Source: Clostridiaceae bacterium (GTDB lineage Bacteria > Bacillota > Clostridia > DSM-8532). From it: 64,000 nt of DNA. A program made the translations under genes and the position numbers. The stretch spans positions 1 to 64,000 of the forward strand of contig DULR01000025.1 of the NCBI GenBank assembly GCA_012840245.1. Reading direction: 5' to 3'. Of the stretch, positions 48,795-58,697 are shown in pieces. Position 1 is the stretch's first letter; each line of letters opens with the position of its first letter. The notes beneath the pieces are model-generated. The model was not told the DNA's origin. It did not search any database and saw only the letters and a program-made list of their open reading frames with translations.

Positions 48795-49163
48795 TTACAG
48801 TACTTCCGGGGCAAGTGAGATAATCTTCATGTAATCTTTTTCTCTCAATTCCCTTGCTACCGGACCAAAAATACGGGTTCCTCTGGGACTTCCGTCATCT
48901 TTAAGGATAACAGCTGCGTTCTCATCAAAACGTATGGTGGATCCGTCAGCTCTTTTCAATCCTTTGACAGAACGTACGATTACTGCTTTTACAACCTCGC
49001 CCTTTTTAACAACACCACCGGGCGTTGCATTCTTAACCGAACAAACTATTACATCGCCGATATTTGCATATTTTCTCTTTGAGCCGCCGAGGACCTTAAT
49101 ACACATCAATTCCTTGGCGCCGGTATTATCAGCCGACTTTAAATATGTCTGTGCTTGAACCAT
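48795..49163 (-). CDS. rplN: Ribosomal protein L14
   Basis: Subunit-bridge protein of the 50[40 protein letters not shown] and the C-terminal IISLAPEVL are standard. 122 residues, one of the most constant proteins in the window. Confidence 0.99.
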   Translation of the reverse strand: MVQAQTYLKSADNTGAKELMCIKVLGGSKRKYANIGDVIVCSVKNATPGGVVKKGEVVKAVIVRSVKGLKRADGSTIRFDENAAVILKDDGSPRGTRIFGPVARELREKDYMKIISLAPEVL

Positions 49164-49178
49164 TCCTAACGCCTCCTC

Positions 49179-49436
49179 TTACTTCGCTTTTTCTACGATC
49201 CTGACCAGTCTCCATCTTTTCTCCTTACTGAGGGGCCTGGTTTCCATAACCTCTACACGATCGCCTATATTACATTCATTGTTTTCGTCATGAGCCTTGA
49301 GTTTGTAAGTCCTCTTTATAATCTTCTTAAGCAAAGGATGCCTAACGCTGTCTACAACAGCCACAACAATCGTTTTATCCATTTTGTTGCTTACAACATT
49401 ACCAATCATGGTTTTTCTTAAACCTCTGTCAGCCAC
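49179..49436 (-). CDS. rpsQ: Ribosomal protein S17
   Basis: Small-subunit OB-fold protein. [20 protein letters not shown] begins it. The track starts at a TTG at 49445, directly against the AAGGAGG. The GTG at 49436, ten bases after the site, gives the canonical ADRGLRKT. 85 residues. Confidence 0.96.
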   Translation of the reverse strand: MADRGLRKTMIGNVVSNKMDKTIVVAVVDSVRHPLLKKIIKRTYKLKAHDENNECNIGDRVEVMETRPLSKEKRWRLVRIVEKAK

Positions 49437-49479
49437 GCGGAACAAACCTCCTTCCGGTCTAAAACGGCTTCAAGCCTTC

Positions 49480-49692
49480 TTAATTCCTATTGATTCCGAG
49501 TTCCTTCTCACGAATGATCGTTTGGACTCGTGCTATATTTCTCTTACATTCCTTAAGCTTCATGGGATTCTCCAGCTGGCTTGTAGCATGCTGGAATCTG
49601 AGCTTGAATAATTCGGCTTTGAGTTCAGCAAGCTCTTCAACGAGCTCTTCACGTGTCTTTTCCTTAAGTGCTTTCAGTTCAGACGCCTTCAT
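49480..49692 (-). CDS. rpmC: Ribosomal protein L29
   Basis: Two-helix protein at the tunnel exit and part of the docking site for secretion factors. [18 protein letters not shown] and the final [16 protein letters not shown] are typical. 70 residues. Its start overlaps the rplP stop by 14 bases, which couples the two. Confidence 0.97.
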   Translation of the reverse strand: MKASELKALKEKTREELVEELAELKAELFKLRFQHATSQLENPMKLKECKRNIARVQTIIREKELGINRN

Positions 49693-50116
49693 TCTCTACA
49701 CCTACCTCTTCCCCGCGTGCAACGATCTTGCACTTGATGGGCAATTTGTGTGATGCAAGCCTGAGCGCTTCTCTCGCTTGCTCCTCGGGAACACCGGCAA
49801 TTTCGAAAAGGATGCGGCCCGGCTTGACAACCGCTACCCAGTACTCAGGAGAACCTTTACCTGAACCCATTCGGGTCTCGGCCGGCTTCTTGGTTACCGG
49901 CTTGTCAGGGAATACCTTTATCCAGACACTACCGCCTCTTCTTGTAAAACGAGTCATCGCTATACGCGCTGCTTCGATCTGATTGCTTGTGATCCAGGCC
50001 GGTTCCATTGCCTGAAGCCCGAATTCACCATGAGCTACAACGTTGCCGCGTGTTGCCTTACCGGTCATACGGCCTCTCTGAACTCTTCTATATTTGACTC
50101 TCTTAGGCATCAACAT
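49679..50116 (-). CDS. rplP: Ribosomal protein L16
   Basis: tRNA-positioning large-subunit protein. [38 protein letters not shown] and [10 protein letters not shown] are standard. The reading starts MLMPKR: the ATG at 50116 has GGGGGAG about ten bases upstream, and the ATG at 50110 is the alternative and matches the canonical end better. 145 or 143 residues. Two bases after rpsC. Confidence 0.97.
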   Translation of the reverse strand: MLMPKRVKYRRVQRGRMTGKATRGNVVAHGEFGLQAMEPAWITSNQIEAARIAMTRFTRRGGSVWIKVFPDKPVTKKPAETRMGSGKGSPEYWVAVVKPGRILFEIAGVPEEQAREALRLASHKLPIKCKIVARGEEVGVENEGV

Positions 50117-50118
50117 AA

Positions 50119-50784
50119 TTATCTGTCTCCCCCTTCCTTTTTCTCCTTCTTCTTGGCGGGAAGAACTTCACCCTTGTATATCCAAACCTTTACGCCGATC
50201 TTTCCATAAGTGGTGTTTGCTTCAGCAAATCCATAGTCGATATCGGCACGAAGTGTCTGGAGAGGGATAGTACCTTCTGCGTAATGTTCTGTTCTTGCTA
50301 TTTCAGCTCCGCCAAGCCTTCCTGATACCTGGGTCTTGATACCCCTGGCACCGGCTTTCATTGTCCTTGACATAGCCTGTTTCATGGCACGACGGAATGA
50401 AACACGCTTCTCAAGCTGAGCAGCTATATTCTCAGCCACCAGCTGAGCTACCAGATCAATGTTCTTGATCTCGGTTATATTGAGAAGCACACTCTTTCCG
50501 GTCATTTTTTCAAGCTCCTGACGGAGAGCTTCGATGCCGGCGCCCTGCTTACCGATAATGATACCGGGCTTGGCAGTATGAATGTTTATTTTCACCTTGT
50601 TAGCTGCTCTCTCAATTTCGATTCTTGCGATTCCTGCAACATAAAGCTTATTCTTCAGGAATTTTCTGATCTTCACATCTTCAATCAGAAAGCTGCTGAA
50701 ATCTTTGGTTCCGGCATACCATTTGGTATCCCAGTCCTTGATGATTCCTATTCTTAATCCATGGGGATTTACTTTCTGGCCCAT
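50119..50784 (-). CDS. rpsC: Ribosomal protein S3
   Basis: mRNA-entry-tunnel protein with a KH domain ([20 protein letters not shown]). [20 protein letters not shown] begins it, and [20 protein letters not shown] lies in the C-terminal domain. 221 residues with a short lysine-rich tail. Confidence 0.98.
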   Translation of the reverse strand: MGQKVNPHGLRIGIIKDWDTKWYAGTKDFSSFLIEDVKIRKFLKNKLYVAGIARIEIERAANKVKINIHTAKPGIIIGKQGAGIEALRQELEKMTGKSVLLNITEIKNIDLVAQLVAENIAAQLEKRVSFRRAMKQAMSRTMKAGARGIKTQVSGRLGGAEIARTEHYAEGTIPLQTLRADIDYGFAEANTTYGKIGVKVWIYKGEVLPAKKKEKKEGGDR

Positions 50785-50795
50785 CTTACAACCTC

Positions 50796-51275
50796 CTATT
50801 TAGCCCTTTCCTTGAGTACCACCGTTATATGGCTGGTCCTCTTTCTGATACGGAACGCTCTCCCCTGTGCTCTTGGCATAATCCTCTTAAGGGTCGGCCC
50901 CTGTTCAGCATATACCTCAGATACATAGAGATTGTCTCTGTTGAGCTGGTTGTTGTTAACTGCGTTGGCTTCTGCTGATTTAAGCAGCTTGTAAATTATC
51001 TCCGACGCATTTCTTGGCATATACTTCAGTATTGCGTATGCTTCGTCGAGTCCTTTATTGCGGATCAAATCTATAACAAGTTTGGCTTTCCTTGATGAAA
51101 CTCTTGCATACCTTACTACAGCTCTGCCTTCATCCTTACCTATTCCGAGAATTTTTCTCTCTTTCTTGGTAAGTATCGGAAGCTTATCCGCCTTCCTGCG
51201 GGTCTTACCGTATTGTTCAAGAAGCTCCTCCTTCTTTTCAAGGAGCTCGTCCTTTGACATTACTTTCTTGCCCAA
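50796..51275 (-). CDS. rplV: Ribosomal protein L22 with N-terminal extension
   Basis: Lines the exit tunnel. The core begins at about residue 50 ([19 protein letters not shown]) and runs to [11 protein letters not shown]. Before it is an extra stretch of about 48 residues, rich in Lys and Glu ([20 protein letters not shown]). The frame has AAGGAGG eight or nine bases before a TTG start at 51275 and no better start closer to the core, so the extension looks real. 159 residues against the usual 110-115. Confidence 0.95.
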   Translation of the reverse strand: MGKKVMSKDELLEKKEELLEQYGKTRRKADKLPILTKKERKILGIGKDEGRAVVRYARVSSRKAKLVIDLIRNKGLDEAYAILKYMPRNASEIIYKLLKSAEANAVNNNQLNRDNLYVSEVYAEQGPTLKRIMPRAQGRAFRIRKRTSHITVVLKERAK

Positions 51276-51304
51276 GTCATTTCCTCCTTCCAGTCAAGAG
51301 TTTT

Positions 51305-51589
51305 TTACTTCTTGAGTTTGGTGGTTTTTTCTCCCTTGCTGTGACCTCTGTAGGTACGTGTGGGAGCGAACTCACCAAGCTTGTGACCGACCATGTCATC
51401 AGTTATATATACCGGAACATGTTTTCGTCCATCATGAACAGCAATGGTATGTCCAACCATCTGAGGGAAGATGGTGGAGGCACGAGACCAGGTCTTCAAA
51501 ACCTTTTTCTCGTTCTTTTCGTTCATTTCTTCAACTCTTTTCAAGAGTCTTTCATCAACGTATGGTCCCTTTTTAAGTGATCTACTCAC
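51305..51589 (-). CDS. rpsS: Ribosomal protein S19
   Basis: Small-subunit head protein paired with S13. [18 protein letters not shown] and [20 protein letters not shown] are standard. GTG start with AGGAGG eight bases upstream. 94 residues. Confidence 0.98.
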   Translation of the reverse strand: MSRSLKKGPYVDERLLKRVEEMNEKNEKKVLKTWSRASTIFPQMVGHTIAVHDGRKHVPVYITDDMVGHKLGEFAPTRTYRGHSKGEKTTKLKK

Positions 51590-51615
51590 GGTCTTAACCT
51601 CCTTCTTCCATCTTA

Positions 51616-52446
51616 CTAAGCGTTACGTCTCTTCACGATAAGCTTATTGGTGCTCTTGTTCTTCTTGCGGGTCTTGTAACCAAGTGTAGGTTTACCCCAA
51701 GGAGTTACAGGGCTTGGCATACCGATAGGAGATTTACCTTCGCCACCGCCATGAGGATGGTCGCTGGGGTTCATAACAACGCCGCGGACTGTTGGGCGTA
51801 CTCCCATCCAGCGCTTTCTGCCTGCTTTACCGATGGAAATATTTTCGTGCTCCAGATTGCCGACCTGACCGATTGTGGCCTTGCAGCGGATATCGATTTT
51901 CCTGACTTCACCGGAAGGAAGTCTTACCTGGGCATAAGAACCTTCTTTTGCCATCAGCTGGGCTTCATTGCCGGCAGATCTTACAAGTTGTCCGCCTTTG
52001 CCGGGCTTCAGCTCGATATTATGGATCATGGTACCCACTGGAATGAATTCCAGCGGAAGCGCATTACCTGGCTTGATATCTGAATCACTGCCTGAATAAA
52101 CAACATCGCCTACATTAAGACCGTTCGGTGCCAGAATGTATCTCTTCTCACCGTCTGCATAAACAAGAAGCGCGATATGGGCTGATCTGTTCGGATCATA
52201 CTCAATTGCGGAAACCTTTGCAGGGATTCCATCCTTATCTCTCTTAAAATCGATAATTCTGTACTTCTGTTTTGCTCCGCCGCCATGATGACGAACGGTA
52301 ATCCTTCCGTAGGAGTTTCTTCCGCCTGTTTTCTTAAGCGGAGCCAGAAGGCTTTTCTCGGGAGCCTTCTTTGTTATCTCCTCAAACGTAGATACAGTCA
52401 TGAATCTTCTTGCAGGAGATGTCGGATTGTACTTTTTAATTGGCAT
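51616..52446 (-). CDS. rplB: Ribosomal protein L2
   Basis: Core protein at the peptidyl-transferase centre. [20 protein letters not shown], and the active-site loop [20 protein letters not shown] with its conserved histidine. The track start (a GTG at 52455) overlaps the AAGGAG site; the ATG at 52446 gives the canonical [14 protein letters not shown]. 276 residues. Confidence 0.98.
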   Translation of the reverse strand: MPIKKYNPTSPARRFMTVSTFEEITKKAPEKSLLAPLKKTGGRNSYGRITVRHHGGGAKQKYRIIDFKRDKDGIPAKVSAIEYDPNRSAHIALLVYADGEKRYILAPNGLNVGDVVYSGSDSDIKPGNALPLEFIPVGTMIHNIELKPGKGGQLVRSAGNEAQLMAKEGSYAQVRLPSGEVRKIDIRCKATIGQVGNLEHENISIGKAGRKRWMGVRPTVRGVVMNPSDHPHGGGEGKSPIGMPSPVTPWGKPTLGYKTRKKNKSTNKLIVKRRNA

Positions 52447-52470
52447 TTCTTCCACTCCTTTATCTAATTG

Positions 52471-52523
52471 CCGGATATATCGTTCTCAGGCTGACTGTGA
52501 GGCCTATATTTCCGATATACCGG
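52471..52523 (-). repeat. Palindrome in the rplW-rplB gap
   Basis: CCGGATATATCG pairs with CGATATACCGG (one bulged base) and encloses a second small stem (CTCA/TGAG). It lies in the 95-base space between rplW and rplB, with no T-run. Confidence 0.7.
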
Positions 52524-52541
52524 ATAATCACGTTTTACTCT

Positions 52542-52895
52542 TTATTGGGCTACTCCGAACTCTTCAATCGATGTCTTATATTTCTTCGAAGTCGTAACGA
52601 TCTTTCCGCCCTTGGTTGCGTATGAAACGGGCTTGGGATCGGTATCGATCTTTACCATGGCTTTCTTGAAGGATGCTGTTTTCCCTACATGAACTCCCTG
52701 GCGTTTTTCTTTTCCATCATAATTAACGGTGTTGACTGACAGGACTTTCACTCCGAAAAGCTTCTCTACAGCCTGTTTGACCTGCGTTTTGGTAGCTTTT
52801 TTGTCAACTATGAAAGTGTACTTTCCTTCAGCAATATCCGCATTGGTTTTTTCTGTGATATACGGACGAATGAGAATATCCTCTGCAAATTTCAT
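52542..52895 (-). CDS. rplW: Ribosomal protein L23
   Basis: Tunnel-exit protein that docks SRP and trigger factor. DILIRPYITEKTNADIAEGK and AVEKLFGVKVLSVNTVNYDG are typical. 117 residues, with a slightly long C-terminal tail. Start and rplD stop overlap by one base (TAATG). Confidence 0.97.
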   Translation of the reverse strand: MKFAEDILIRPYITEKTNADIAEGKYTFIVDKKATKTQVKQAVEKLFGVKVLSVNTVNYDGKEKRQGVHVGKTASFKKAMVKIDTDPKPVSYATKGGKIVTTSKKYKTSIEEFGVAQ

Positions 52896-53518
52896 TATGC
52901 GTACACCTCCTCGATCCTGGATACAGCTTCCTTCGTTACGATAAACTTGTTATGCTTAAGAATATCGTAGGTGTTGATATTGTTCGCCGTGGTGGTCTGT
53001 ACTCCCTCAATATTCCTTGCTGACAGCACTACATTCCTGTCGATCTCGGGAAGTACTATCAGGGCAGTTGAATCAACCTTGAGGTTGTTGAGTATGTTGA
53101 CCATTTCCTTGGTCTTGATGGCTTCGAGCCTCAGATCGTCGAGAACGATGATGTTCTTGCCGAGGACCTTGCTTGAAAGAGCGCTCTTGAGAGCCAGCCT
53201 TTTGACCTTCTTAGGAAGAGTGTAGCTGTAGCTTCTGGGTTTCGGCCCCAAAGCCACACCGCCGCCTGTCCACTGAGGTGAACGGATGCTTCCGTGACGG
53301 GCACGGCCTGTGCCTTTTTGTCTCCACGGTTTCCTTCCGCCGCCTCTGACCTCTGCTCTGGTCTTTGTGGACTGTGTTCCCTGTCTTGCATTGGCAAGCG
53401 CATTGACAACAGCGCTGTGCATTGCAACTTCATTTACTTCCACACCGAAAACATTATCACTCAGATCAATGTCTCCGACCTTCTGGCCGTTGATATTATA
53501 AACATCTACTTTTGGCAT
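52895..53518 (-). CDS. rplD: Ribosomal protein L4
   Basis: Tunnel-constriction protein and, in enteric bacteria, the repressor of the S10 operon. The tunnel loop [20 protein letters not shown] is complete, so it could act on the attenuator-like leader of this operon. 207 residues, normal length. Confidence 0.98.
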   Translation of the reverse strand: MPKVDVYNINGQKVGDIDLSDNVFGVEVNEVAMHSAVVNALANARQGTQSTKTRAEVRGGGRKPWRQKGTGRARHGSIRSPQWTGGGVALGPKPRSYSYTLPKKVKRLALKSALSSKVLGKNIIVLDDLRLEAIKTKEMVNILNNLKVDSTALIVLPEIDRNVVLSARNIEGVQTTTANNINTYDILKHNKFIVTKEAVSRIEEVYA

Positions 53519-53550
53519 TTACGTTTCCTCCTTCCGAACCAGTTCTTTTC

Positions 53551-54183
53551 TTAAGCCTTGACCGAATCCTTAATCATGAGGAGGCCGCCTTTAGGACCGG
53601 GAACTGCACCCTTAACAAGGAGCAAGCCTCTCTCGGCGTCAACCTTGACAACCGCCAGATTCTGAACGGTCACCCTCTTAACGCCCATGTGACCAGGCAT
53701 CTTCTTGCCTTTGAATATACGGCTCGGGCTGGAGTTAGCACCCATTGAACCAATACCTCTGTGATATCCGGAACCGTGGGTCATGCGACCGCGGGCGGTG
53801 CCGAATCTCTTTACGGTACCTTGAAAGCCTTTGCCCTTTGAAATTCCGGTAACATCAACTTTGTCGCCGGCTTCGAACATGTCTTCGACCTTGACGACAC
53901 TTCCGACTTCGTATTTGGAAATGTCATCGAGCTTAAACTCCCTCAGATACCTCTTGGGAGTAACATTAGCCTTTTCAAACTGGCCTTTCATCGGCTTGTT
54001 GACTTTCTTTTCAGAAACGTCCTCAAACCCGAATTTAATCGCATTGTACCCGTCAATCTCTTCGGTCTTCTTCTGAACGACCGACATGGGACCGGCAAGG
54101 ACAACAGTTACGGGAATCATCATTCCATCTTCGGTAAAGACTTGAGTCATACCTATCTTTTTTCCAAGTATGCATTTTTTCAT
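53551..54183 (-). CDS. rplC: Ribosomal protein L3
   Basis: Early assembly protein near the peptidyl-transferase centre. [19 protein letters not shown] starts it, [12 protein letters not shown] and the [19 protein letters not shown] loop follow. 210 residues. A 7-bp hairpin separates it from rpsJ. Confidence 0.98.
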   Translation of the reverse strand: MKKCILGKKIGMTQVFTEDGMMIPVTVVLAGPMSVVQKKTEEIDGYNAIKFGFEDVSEKKVNKPMKGQFEKANVTPKRYLREFKLDDISKYEVGSVVKVEDMFEAGDKVDVTGISKGKGFQGTVKRFGTARGRMTHGSGYHRGIGSMGANSSPSRIFKGKKMPGHMGVKRVTVQNLAVVKVDAERGLLLVKGAVPGPKGGLLMIKDSVKA

Positions 54184-54207
54184 GCTATATAAAACCTCCT
54201 GTCATTG

Positions 54208-54226
54208 GTTCGGCTTTATGCCGAAC
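54208..54226 (-). repeat. Short hairpin in the rpsJ-rplC gap
   Basis: GTTCGGC, five-base loop, GCCGAAC. It lies about 25 bases before the rplC start. Another of the intercistronic palindromes of this operon. Confidence 0.65.
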
Positions 54227-54241
54227 TTAACATATAATTTT

Positions 54242-54553
54242 TTACAGTTTGATTTCTATATCTACGCCTGCGGGAAGATCCAGCCTCATGAGGGCATCGA
54301 CCGTCTTTGGCGTAGGCATAAGAATGTCGATCAATCTTTTATGTGTCTTCATTTCGAACTGCTCACGCGAATCCTTATACTTGTGAGGAGCTCTCAATAT
54401 CGTTATGATTTCTTTTCTTGTAGGCAGCGGAACGGGCCCGGAAACCTTGGCGCCTGTTCTCTTCGCAGTCTCTACAATCTTCTCTGCAGATTGATCGATA
54501 ACCTGATGATCAAAAGCTTTAAGTCTGATTCTGATCTTCTGTTTGTTCGCCAT
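54242..54553 (-). CDS. rpsJ: Ribosomal protein S10
   Basis: First gene of the S10-spc-alpha cluster; also the transcription antitermination partner Nus[21 protein letters not shown] and [20 protein letters not shown] are canonical. The track start at 54592 adds 13 codons. AAGGAGG before the ATG at 54553 sets the start. 103 residues. Confidence 0.98.
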   Translation of the reverse strand: MANKQKIRIRLKAFDHQVIDQSAEKIVETAKRTGAKVSGPVPLPTRKEIITILRAPHKYKDSREQFEMKTHKRLIDILMPTPKTVDALMRLDLPAGVDIEIKL

Positions 54554-54643
54554 ACATAAGCCTCCTTGAGTTACAATTTGCTGGCGCAACAAGCTTTTTC
54601 TGTACTTATATACACACTGCCGGGTGTTTCATGCTTTTTCATA

Positions 54644-54671
54644 TTAAAAGCCCAGATACAAACACCTGGGC
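54644..54671 (-). terminator. Attenuator-like hairpin in the S10 leader
   Basis: On the minus strand GCCCAG, a ten-base loop and CTGGGC are followed by TTTTAATATG. It lies between the S10 promoter and rpsJ, where leader control by L4 or by termination is known in other bacteria. The stem is short, so it may need a partner fold. The rest of the leader (54554-54821) holds no gene; the 68-codon ORF at 54571 is not convincing. Confidence 0.5.
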
Positions 54672-54821
54672 ACGATACAAACACACATAAAAACACACAC
54701 ATGCATGATGTACAGTGACTTGTCGCCCGGTTTCTCTGAATCGGACATTCTCCACCGCAGTTCCCAGTTTGTTTCACCTGCCATCTGCAGCTTCATCGTA
54801 TGCCATGTCACAGCAAGAGAT

Positions 54822-54851
54822 ATTATATATCATAACATGTTTAAATGTAAA
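54822..54851 (-). promoter_or_regulatory. Promoter of the S10-spc-alpha operon
   Basis: Minus strand: TTTACA, 18 bases, TATAAT, in a very AT-rich stretch (UP-element-like run of A and T just upstream). The -10 lies about 270 bases before rpsJ and gives a long leader. Confidence 0.75.
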
Positions 54852-54892
54852 GAGTTTTTTTATTTTCTTTATCTTTAATATTTATAATATCT

Positions 54893-57013
54893 TTATACTT
54901 TGAACTTATCCATCGCAGTCACCAGTTCATGTGCCAGATTGTTCAGATTCTGCGCTGTTTTATCCAGCTCGGCCATCGAACCCAGCTGCTCCTGTGTGGA
55001 AGCAGACACCTCTTCCGCAGAGGCTGCCGTTTGATCGGTGACTTCCATGATATTGCTTATGCTTGTCATTACATGGTCTTTGACTTCATCCAGATCGGCC
55101 ACTATTCCCAGCATTTCCTCAATATTTGCCGTCAGCATCGCAGTGGCATCATTGATTTGTGCAAATACATGAGAGGTCTGATCTACCATCTCGCTTTGCT
55201 CCATGATAGTTGCACCGGCTTTGTTGACCATATCCACCGAGTATTCGGTCTGTCTCAGTATCTTGGCGATCAGGGCCTGTATTTCTCTGGTGGAGTTATT
55301 CGACTGCTCGGCAAGCTTCCTTACTTCATCAGCCACAACAGCGAAGCCTTTGCCTGATTCTCCCGCCCTTGCAGCCTCTATAGCGGCATTCAGCGCCAGC
55401 AGATTGGTTTGCTCCGCAATGGTCTTCAATATTATGGTGATCTTATCGATATTCTTCACATACTCGTTCAGTTCACCGATGACATTGACAACATTTTCAG
55501 TGATCTCATTGGTTTCTTTGGCCTTTGCATTAAGCGTACTTACCGATTCGATACCGGTCGAAGTCATCTTGACGACGTTGCCTGAGATTTCTCCCATAAG
55601 CTTCGTACTGTTTACGGCATTGTTGATCTTGTCAGCCAGCAGCGTCGCGCTTGCAACTATGCTCTGGACCTCGGCTGCCTGGTTGGATGAGCCGATCGCT
55701 ACTTCCTCGATGGCTTTTGCTATCTCGGTATATGCTTTGGCAGATTCATTGGAGATGGATTTCATGTTATTGGACGATGATTCGACATGCTTTGACGCTT
55801 CCTTGCTCTGAATGACCAGGGCTTTGATCTGTGATATCATCCTGTTGAACCCATCGGCCAATGTACCGATCTCATCATTTCTTTTCAGCTCAATGACATT
55901 CCTTAAATCTCCTTTTTGGGCCTTCTCCATATGATCCATCAGTTTTTTCAGCGCTTTGGTCATATTGAGGGAGAAAAGGATACCGATCAGCACGGCGAAT
56001 AATATCAGCACTATCCCTATCATCAGGATCTTTTTCTGTATATCCCTTGCTACTGCGGTGATCTCGCTTTCAGGCATCATGGTAACGAACAGCCAGCCTG
56101 TTGTCTTCGATTTTGTAAATGATGTTATATAACTTTCGCCTCCATGGTCCTGCGTGAAGACGAGACTGTCGTTGGTTTGCGCATACTCTTTGACTGTTTT
56201 GAGCAAAGGGTTTGTTTCGATATTTGATTCTTCCTGGGACAATACATGTCCTATGGGTGTTATGATCTTATTGTTATTGGTTATAATATAGGCTTTCGTA
56301 TTGTCTCCGACATTGACACTGGACAAAATCTCCTTGAAGGCATCTTTTTTTATGTCCAGCACGATCATTCCGCCTCTTATGGCTTTCCCGTATGAAAGGA
56401 CATACGCATCGCTGTAGGATGACGGCAGACCTTCATCATGGTTATCCAGCCACACTCCGCTTTCCGAATCCTCCGAATCAGCTATTTTCATTGCCCATCC
56501 GGTTTGCGTGAGCTTCATTTCCTTGTTCAGATAGGCCGGATATCCTATTACCAGATCATTATTTTTAAGAATGATACCTCCGTCGATCAGGTCATAGTAC
56601 GTGGCTACCATATCCTGTAGTACCTTTTGAGCTGATGAGGTTTTATCCGCATTATTGTCGCTCATGTTCAGGAATTCTGTCGTCTGCGGATTATACAGGA
56701 TTTGGTTTATGATGCTGCTGGAGATCTGTTTTAAGGTGATTTCATAATAATTGTTCGTCTGTCTGGTGGAATTCGTTAAAATTTCTTTCGCCTTCTCTAC
56801 AAGGTTGGAGGAAGAAGTGTTTATGGCCACTACAGCCACCAGAAGAACCGGTATGATTATGAGAAGCGCAAAAGTCATGACCAGTTTAGTCTTTATGCTT
56901 TTCATATCAAAAAATGAAAGGATGGCTTTTTTCTTTTCTGATGATCCAGCCTTTTCGCCACCGGGCACAGATGTTTTTCCTTCGTTCCTGCGGCGTTCAA
57001 AGAAGCTTTTCAT
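54893..57013 (-). CDS. Methyl-accepting chemotaxis protein
   Basis: Transmembrane chemoreceptor. The order is a cytoplasmic tail of about 40 charged residues, helix one (about residues 45-64), an extracellular dCache-like sensor of about 265 residues (with VWLDNHDEGLPSSYSDAYVL), helix two (about 331-352), HAMP, and the coiled-coil signalling domain with tip QTNLLALNAAIEAARAGESG near residue 540. The unusually long N-terminal tail (FFERRRNEGKTSVPGGEKAG) is odd. A GGGGGG site precedes the ATG. It sits next to, but is not obviously part of, the sugar operon. Ligand unknown. Confidence 0.93.
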   Translation of the reverse strand: MKSFFERRRNEGKTSVPGGEKAGSSEKKKAILSFFDMKSIKTKLVMTFALLIIIPVLLVAVVAINTSSSNLVEKAKEILTNSTRQTNNYYEITLKQISSSIINQILYNPQTTEFLNMSDNNADKTSSAQKVLQDMVATYYDLIDGGIILKNNDLVIGYPAYLNKEMKLTQTGWAMKIADSEDSESGVWLDNHDEGLPSSYSDAYVLSYGKAIRGGMIVLDIKKDAFKEILSSVNVGDNTKAYIITNNNKIITPIGHVLSQEESNIETNPLLKTVKEYAQTNDSLVFTQDHGGESYITSFTKSKTTGWLFVTMMPESEITAVARDIQKKILMIGIVLILFAVLIGILFSLNMTKALKKLMDHMEKAQKGDLRNVIELKRNDEIGTLADGFNRMISQIKALVIQSKEASKHVESSSNNMKSISNESAKAYTEIAKAIEEVAIGSSNQAAEVQSIVASATLLADKINNAVNSTKLMGEISGNVVKMTSTGIESVSTLNAKAKETNEITENVVNVIGELNEYVKNIDKITIILKTIAEQTNLLALNAAIEAARAGESGKGFAVVADEVRKLAEQSNNSTREIQALIAKILRQTEYSVDMVNKAGATIMEQSEMVDQTSHVFAQINDATAMLTANIEEMLGIVADLDEVKDHVMTSISNIMEVTDQTAASAEEVSASTQEQLGSMAELDKTAQNLNNLAHELVTAMDKFKV

Positions 57014-57160
57014 ATAGGTTACCCCCCAGAGTAAGATTTTATATTCCGTCTTTTTTATCTACCGGAATATTCGTCAATAGCAGCAAAAGGCTATGCAAAA
57101 CACCATATAATGTATTCCACTCATATCAGAATTATAAACACGGTATGATAAAGAAAAAAA

Positions 57161-57261
57161 GTCAAAAATAACCTTTTTGAGTATAATACAGCTCATTACG
57201 GCCCGATCAGGATCCATAAATTTCGAATAGCTGCATGTCAAATACCGGTGTTATTTTTGAC
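57161..57261. promoter_or_regulatory. 12-bp inverted repeat between MCP and ROK genes
   Basis: GTCAAAAATAAC at 57161 recurs exactly inverted as GTTATTTTTGAC at 57250, with 77 bases between. Each copy also has a local inverted partner (TTTTTGA and GTCAAAT). They lie after the ROK gene and before the MCP gene on the minus strand. This may be an operator pair or a long stem; the 57014-57312 gap holds no gene. Confidence 0.5.
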
Positions 57262-57312
57262 CTGAGTGGAAATAAGGGAACAGGTGGCATCATATATATC
57301 AATACATAAATA

Positions 57313-58473
57313 TCAGATCGTATATATAAAAGCTTCCACATGCCTTATGGCAGCTCCCAGGGCGGATGCTTCGATTTTATAATGACAGGGCTTGATGTAC
57401 AGCGCATTGTTTTCGAATGTATTCAGTGCTGCGGCTTTTTCCCGGAGATATGAAAGATAAGGTTCTATGAAGCTGCCAACGTATCCTCCAATTATGACCT
57501 GGCAATCGAAGGCCATCCTCAGATTGTTCGCAGCTATCGCCAGGTTTGAAAGATACTCTTCCCAAACCTGCGCGAATTTCTCGTTCCCGTTCTCAAGTTC
57601 CTTGAAAAACCGCTCCAGTTTTCCATCTGTCAGTTCAGAAAGTACCTTCGCCGAACAATAGGAATCCAGGCAGCCGACCTTGCCGCAATAGCATACCTTC
57701 CCGCCCGGTATCAGAGTCATATGTCCGAACTCACCGCTTCGGCAGTTATCACCGTGATAAAGGCTGTCGTTTACCGGATTGCCCTCCAGTCCGTTGGACT
57801 TTTCATAGAAAATTGCGCCGCCGACACTGTTGCTCAGTGAAAGGCATACTGTCGGGCTTCTGTCGGAGATCCTGTACATTTCCGCTATAAGCGCGGCATT
57901 CGCATCATTCGTGAATATGCACGGATAGGGCAGAAACTGTGAAAACATGCTGCATGGCACATTTGTGATACCTAACGCATGTGAAAAAGTGATTATTTCA
58001 TTCTCTGAGTCCACGATACCCGGGATAGAGATGCCAAAGCCCAAAAACCGGTCTTTCGGGATACCTGACTTGTTCAGGAACGCTTCTGCCATCTCTCCGA
58101 GCTCAAAATAGTACTGTCTTTCATTTACAAAAGGCTTGTACTGCCTTGTGTGGATCAGAACGCTTCCCGAAAGATCAGTCAATGCGAATCCGATATGATT
58201 TTTCGTTATATCGATCCCAATGGCATACCTGATATTATAGACCGGCGCTATGACCTTAGCCTTGCGGCCTCCTGTCGATTCGAACACTCCCTCTTCGCAT
58301 ATCAGGCCCCAATCCATCAATTCCTTGATATTCTGCAAAACAGTGGGCATACTAAGCCCGAGTGCTTTGGCTATATCAGGTTTGGATACCCTTCCATACT
58401 TGCATACATATCTGTAAATGAGATTCCTGTTTATTTTTTTGACTTCATGGTTATTGGTTTGTTTTTCGCCCAT
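57313..58473 (-). CDS. ROK-family transcriptional repressor (NagC/XylR-like)
   Basis: Sugar-responsive repressor of 386 residues. Winged helix at about residues 15-75 (RVSKPDIAKALGLSMPTVLQ), then a sugar-kinase-fold domain with GIDITKNHIGFAL and the ROK zinc motif VCYCGKVGCLDSY. It lies on the same strand directly after the sugar operon and is the natural candidate for its regulator. AGGTGA precedes the ATG. Whether it still phosphorylates sugar is not clear; the lack of a good ATP-loop glycine pattern suggests it only binds. Confidence 0.9.
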   Translation of the reverse strand: MGEKQTNNHEVKKINRNLIYRYVCKYGRVSKPDIAKALGLSMPTVLQNIKELMDWGLICEEGVFESTGGRKAKVIAPVYNIRYAIGIDITKNHIGFALTDLSGSVLIHTRQYKPFVNERQYYFELGEMAEAFLNKSGIPKDRFLGFGISIPGIVDSENEIITFSHALGITNVPCSMFSQFLPYPCIFTNDANAALIAEMYRISDRSPTVCLSLSNSVGGAIFYEKSNGLEGNPVNDSLYHGDNCRSGEFGHMTLIPGGKVCYCGKVGCLDSYCSAKVLSELTDGKLERFFKELENGNEKFAQVWEEYLSNLAIAANNLRMAFDCQVIIGGYVGSFIEPYLSYLREKAAALNTFENNALYIKPCHYKIEASALGAAIRHVEAFIYTI

Positions 58474-58697
58474 ATGCTTTCACCTGTTTTCATGATGGCA
58501 CACATTAAGTATACAGAATATTGCCGGTTAATGCTATATTTTTAACATATTGACCTGTTGATCGGATATGGAAGGATGATCCGTCATGCAAAAAGATCAG
58601 AATCAATCGCGCAAATTTCCGATGCAATCCCATCCCTTCTTAAAAACTTCAGGTAGTTTATATGATTTATATAACCTATATAATAAAATCATCTCTG

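Noticed and set aside
54571-54777. 68-codon ORF in the S10 leader
   Set aside because: No ribosome binding site, spans the attenuator-like hairpin and the leader; more likely untranslated.
57014-57312. Cyclic-di-GMP riboswitch before the chemoreceptor
   Set aside because: Such switches often precede MCP genes, but the conserved GEMM core pattern could not be found on the minus strand.
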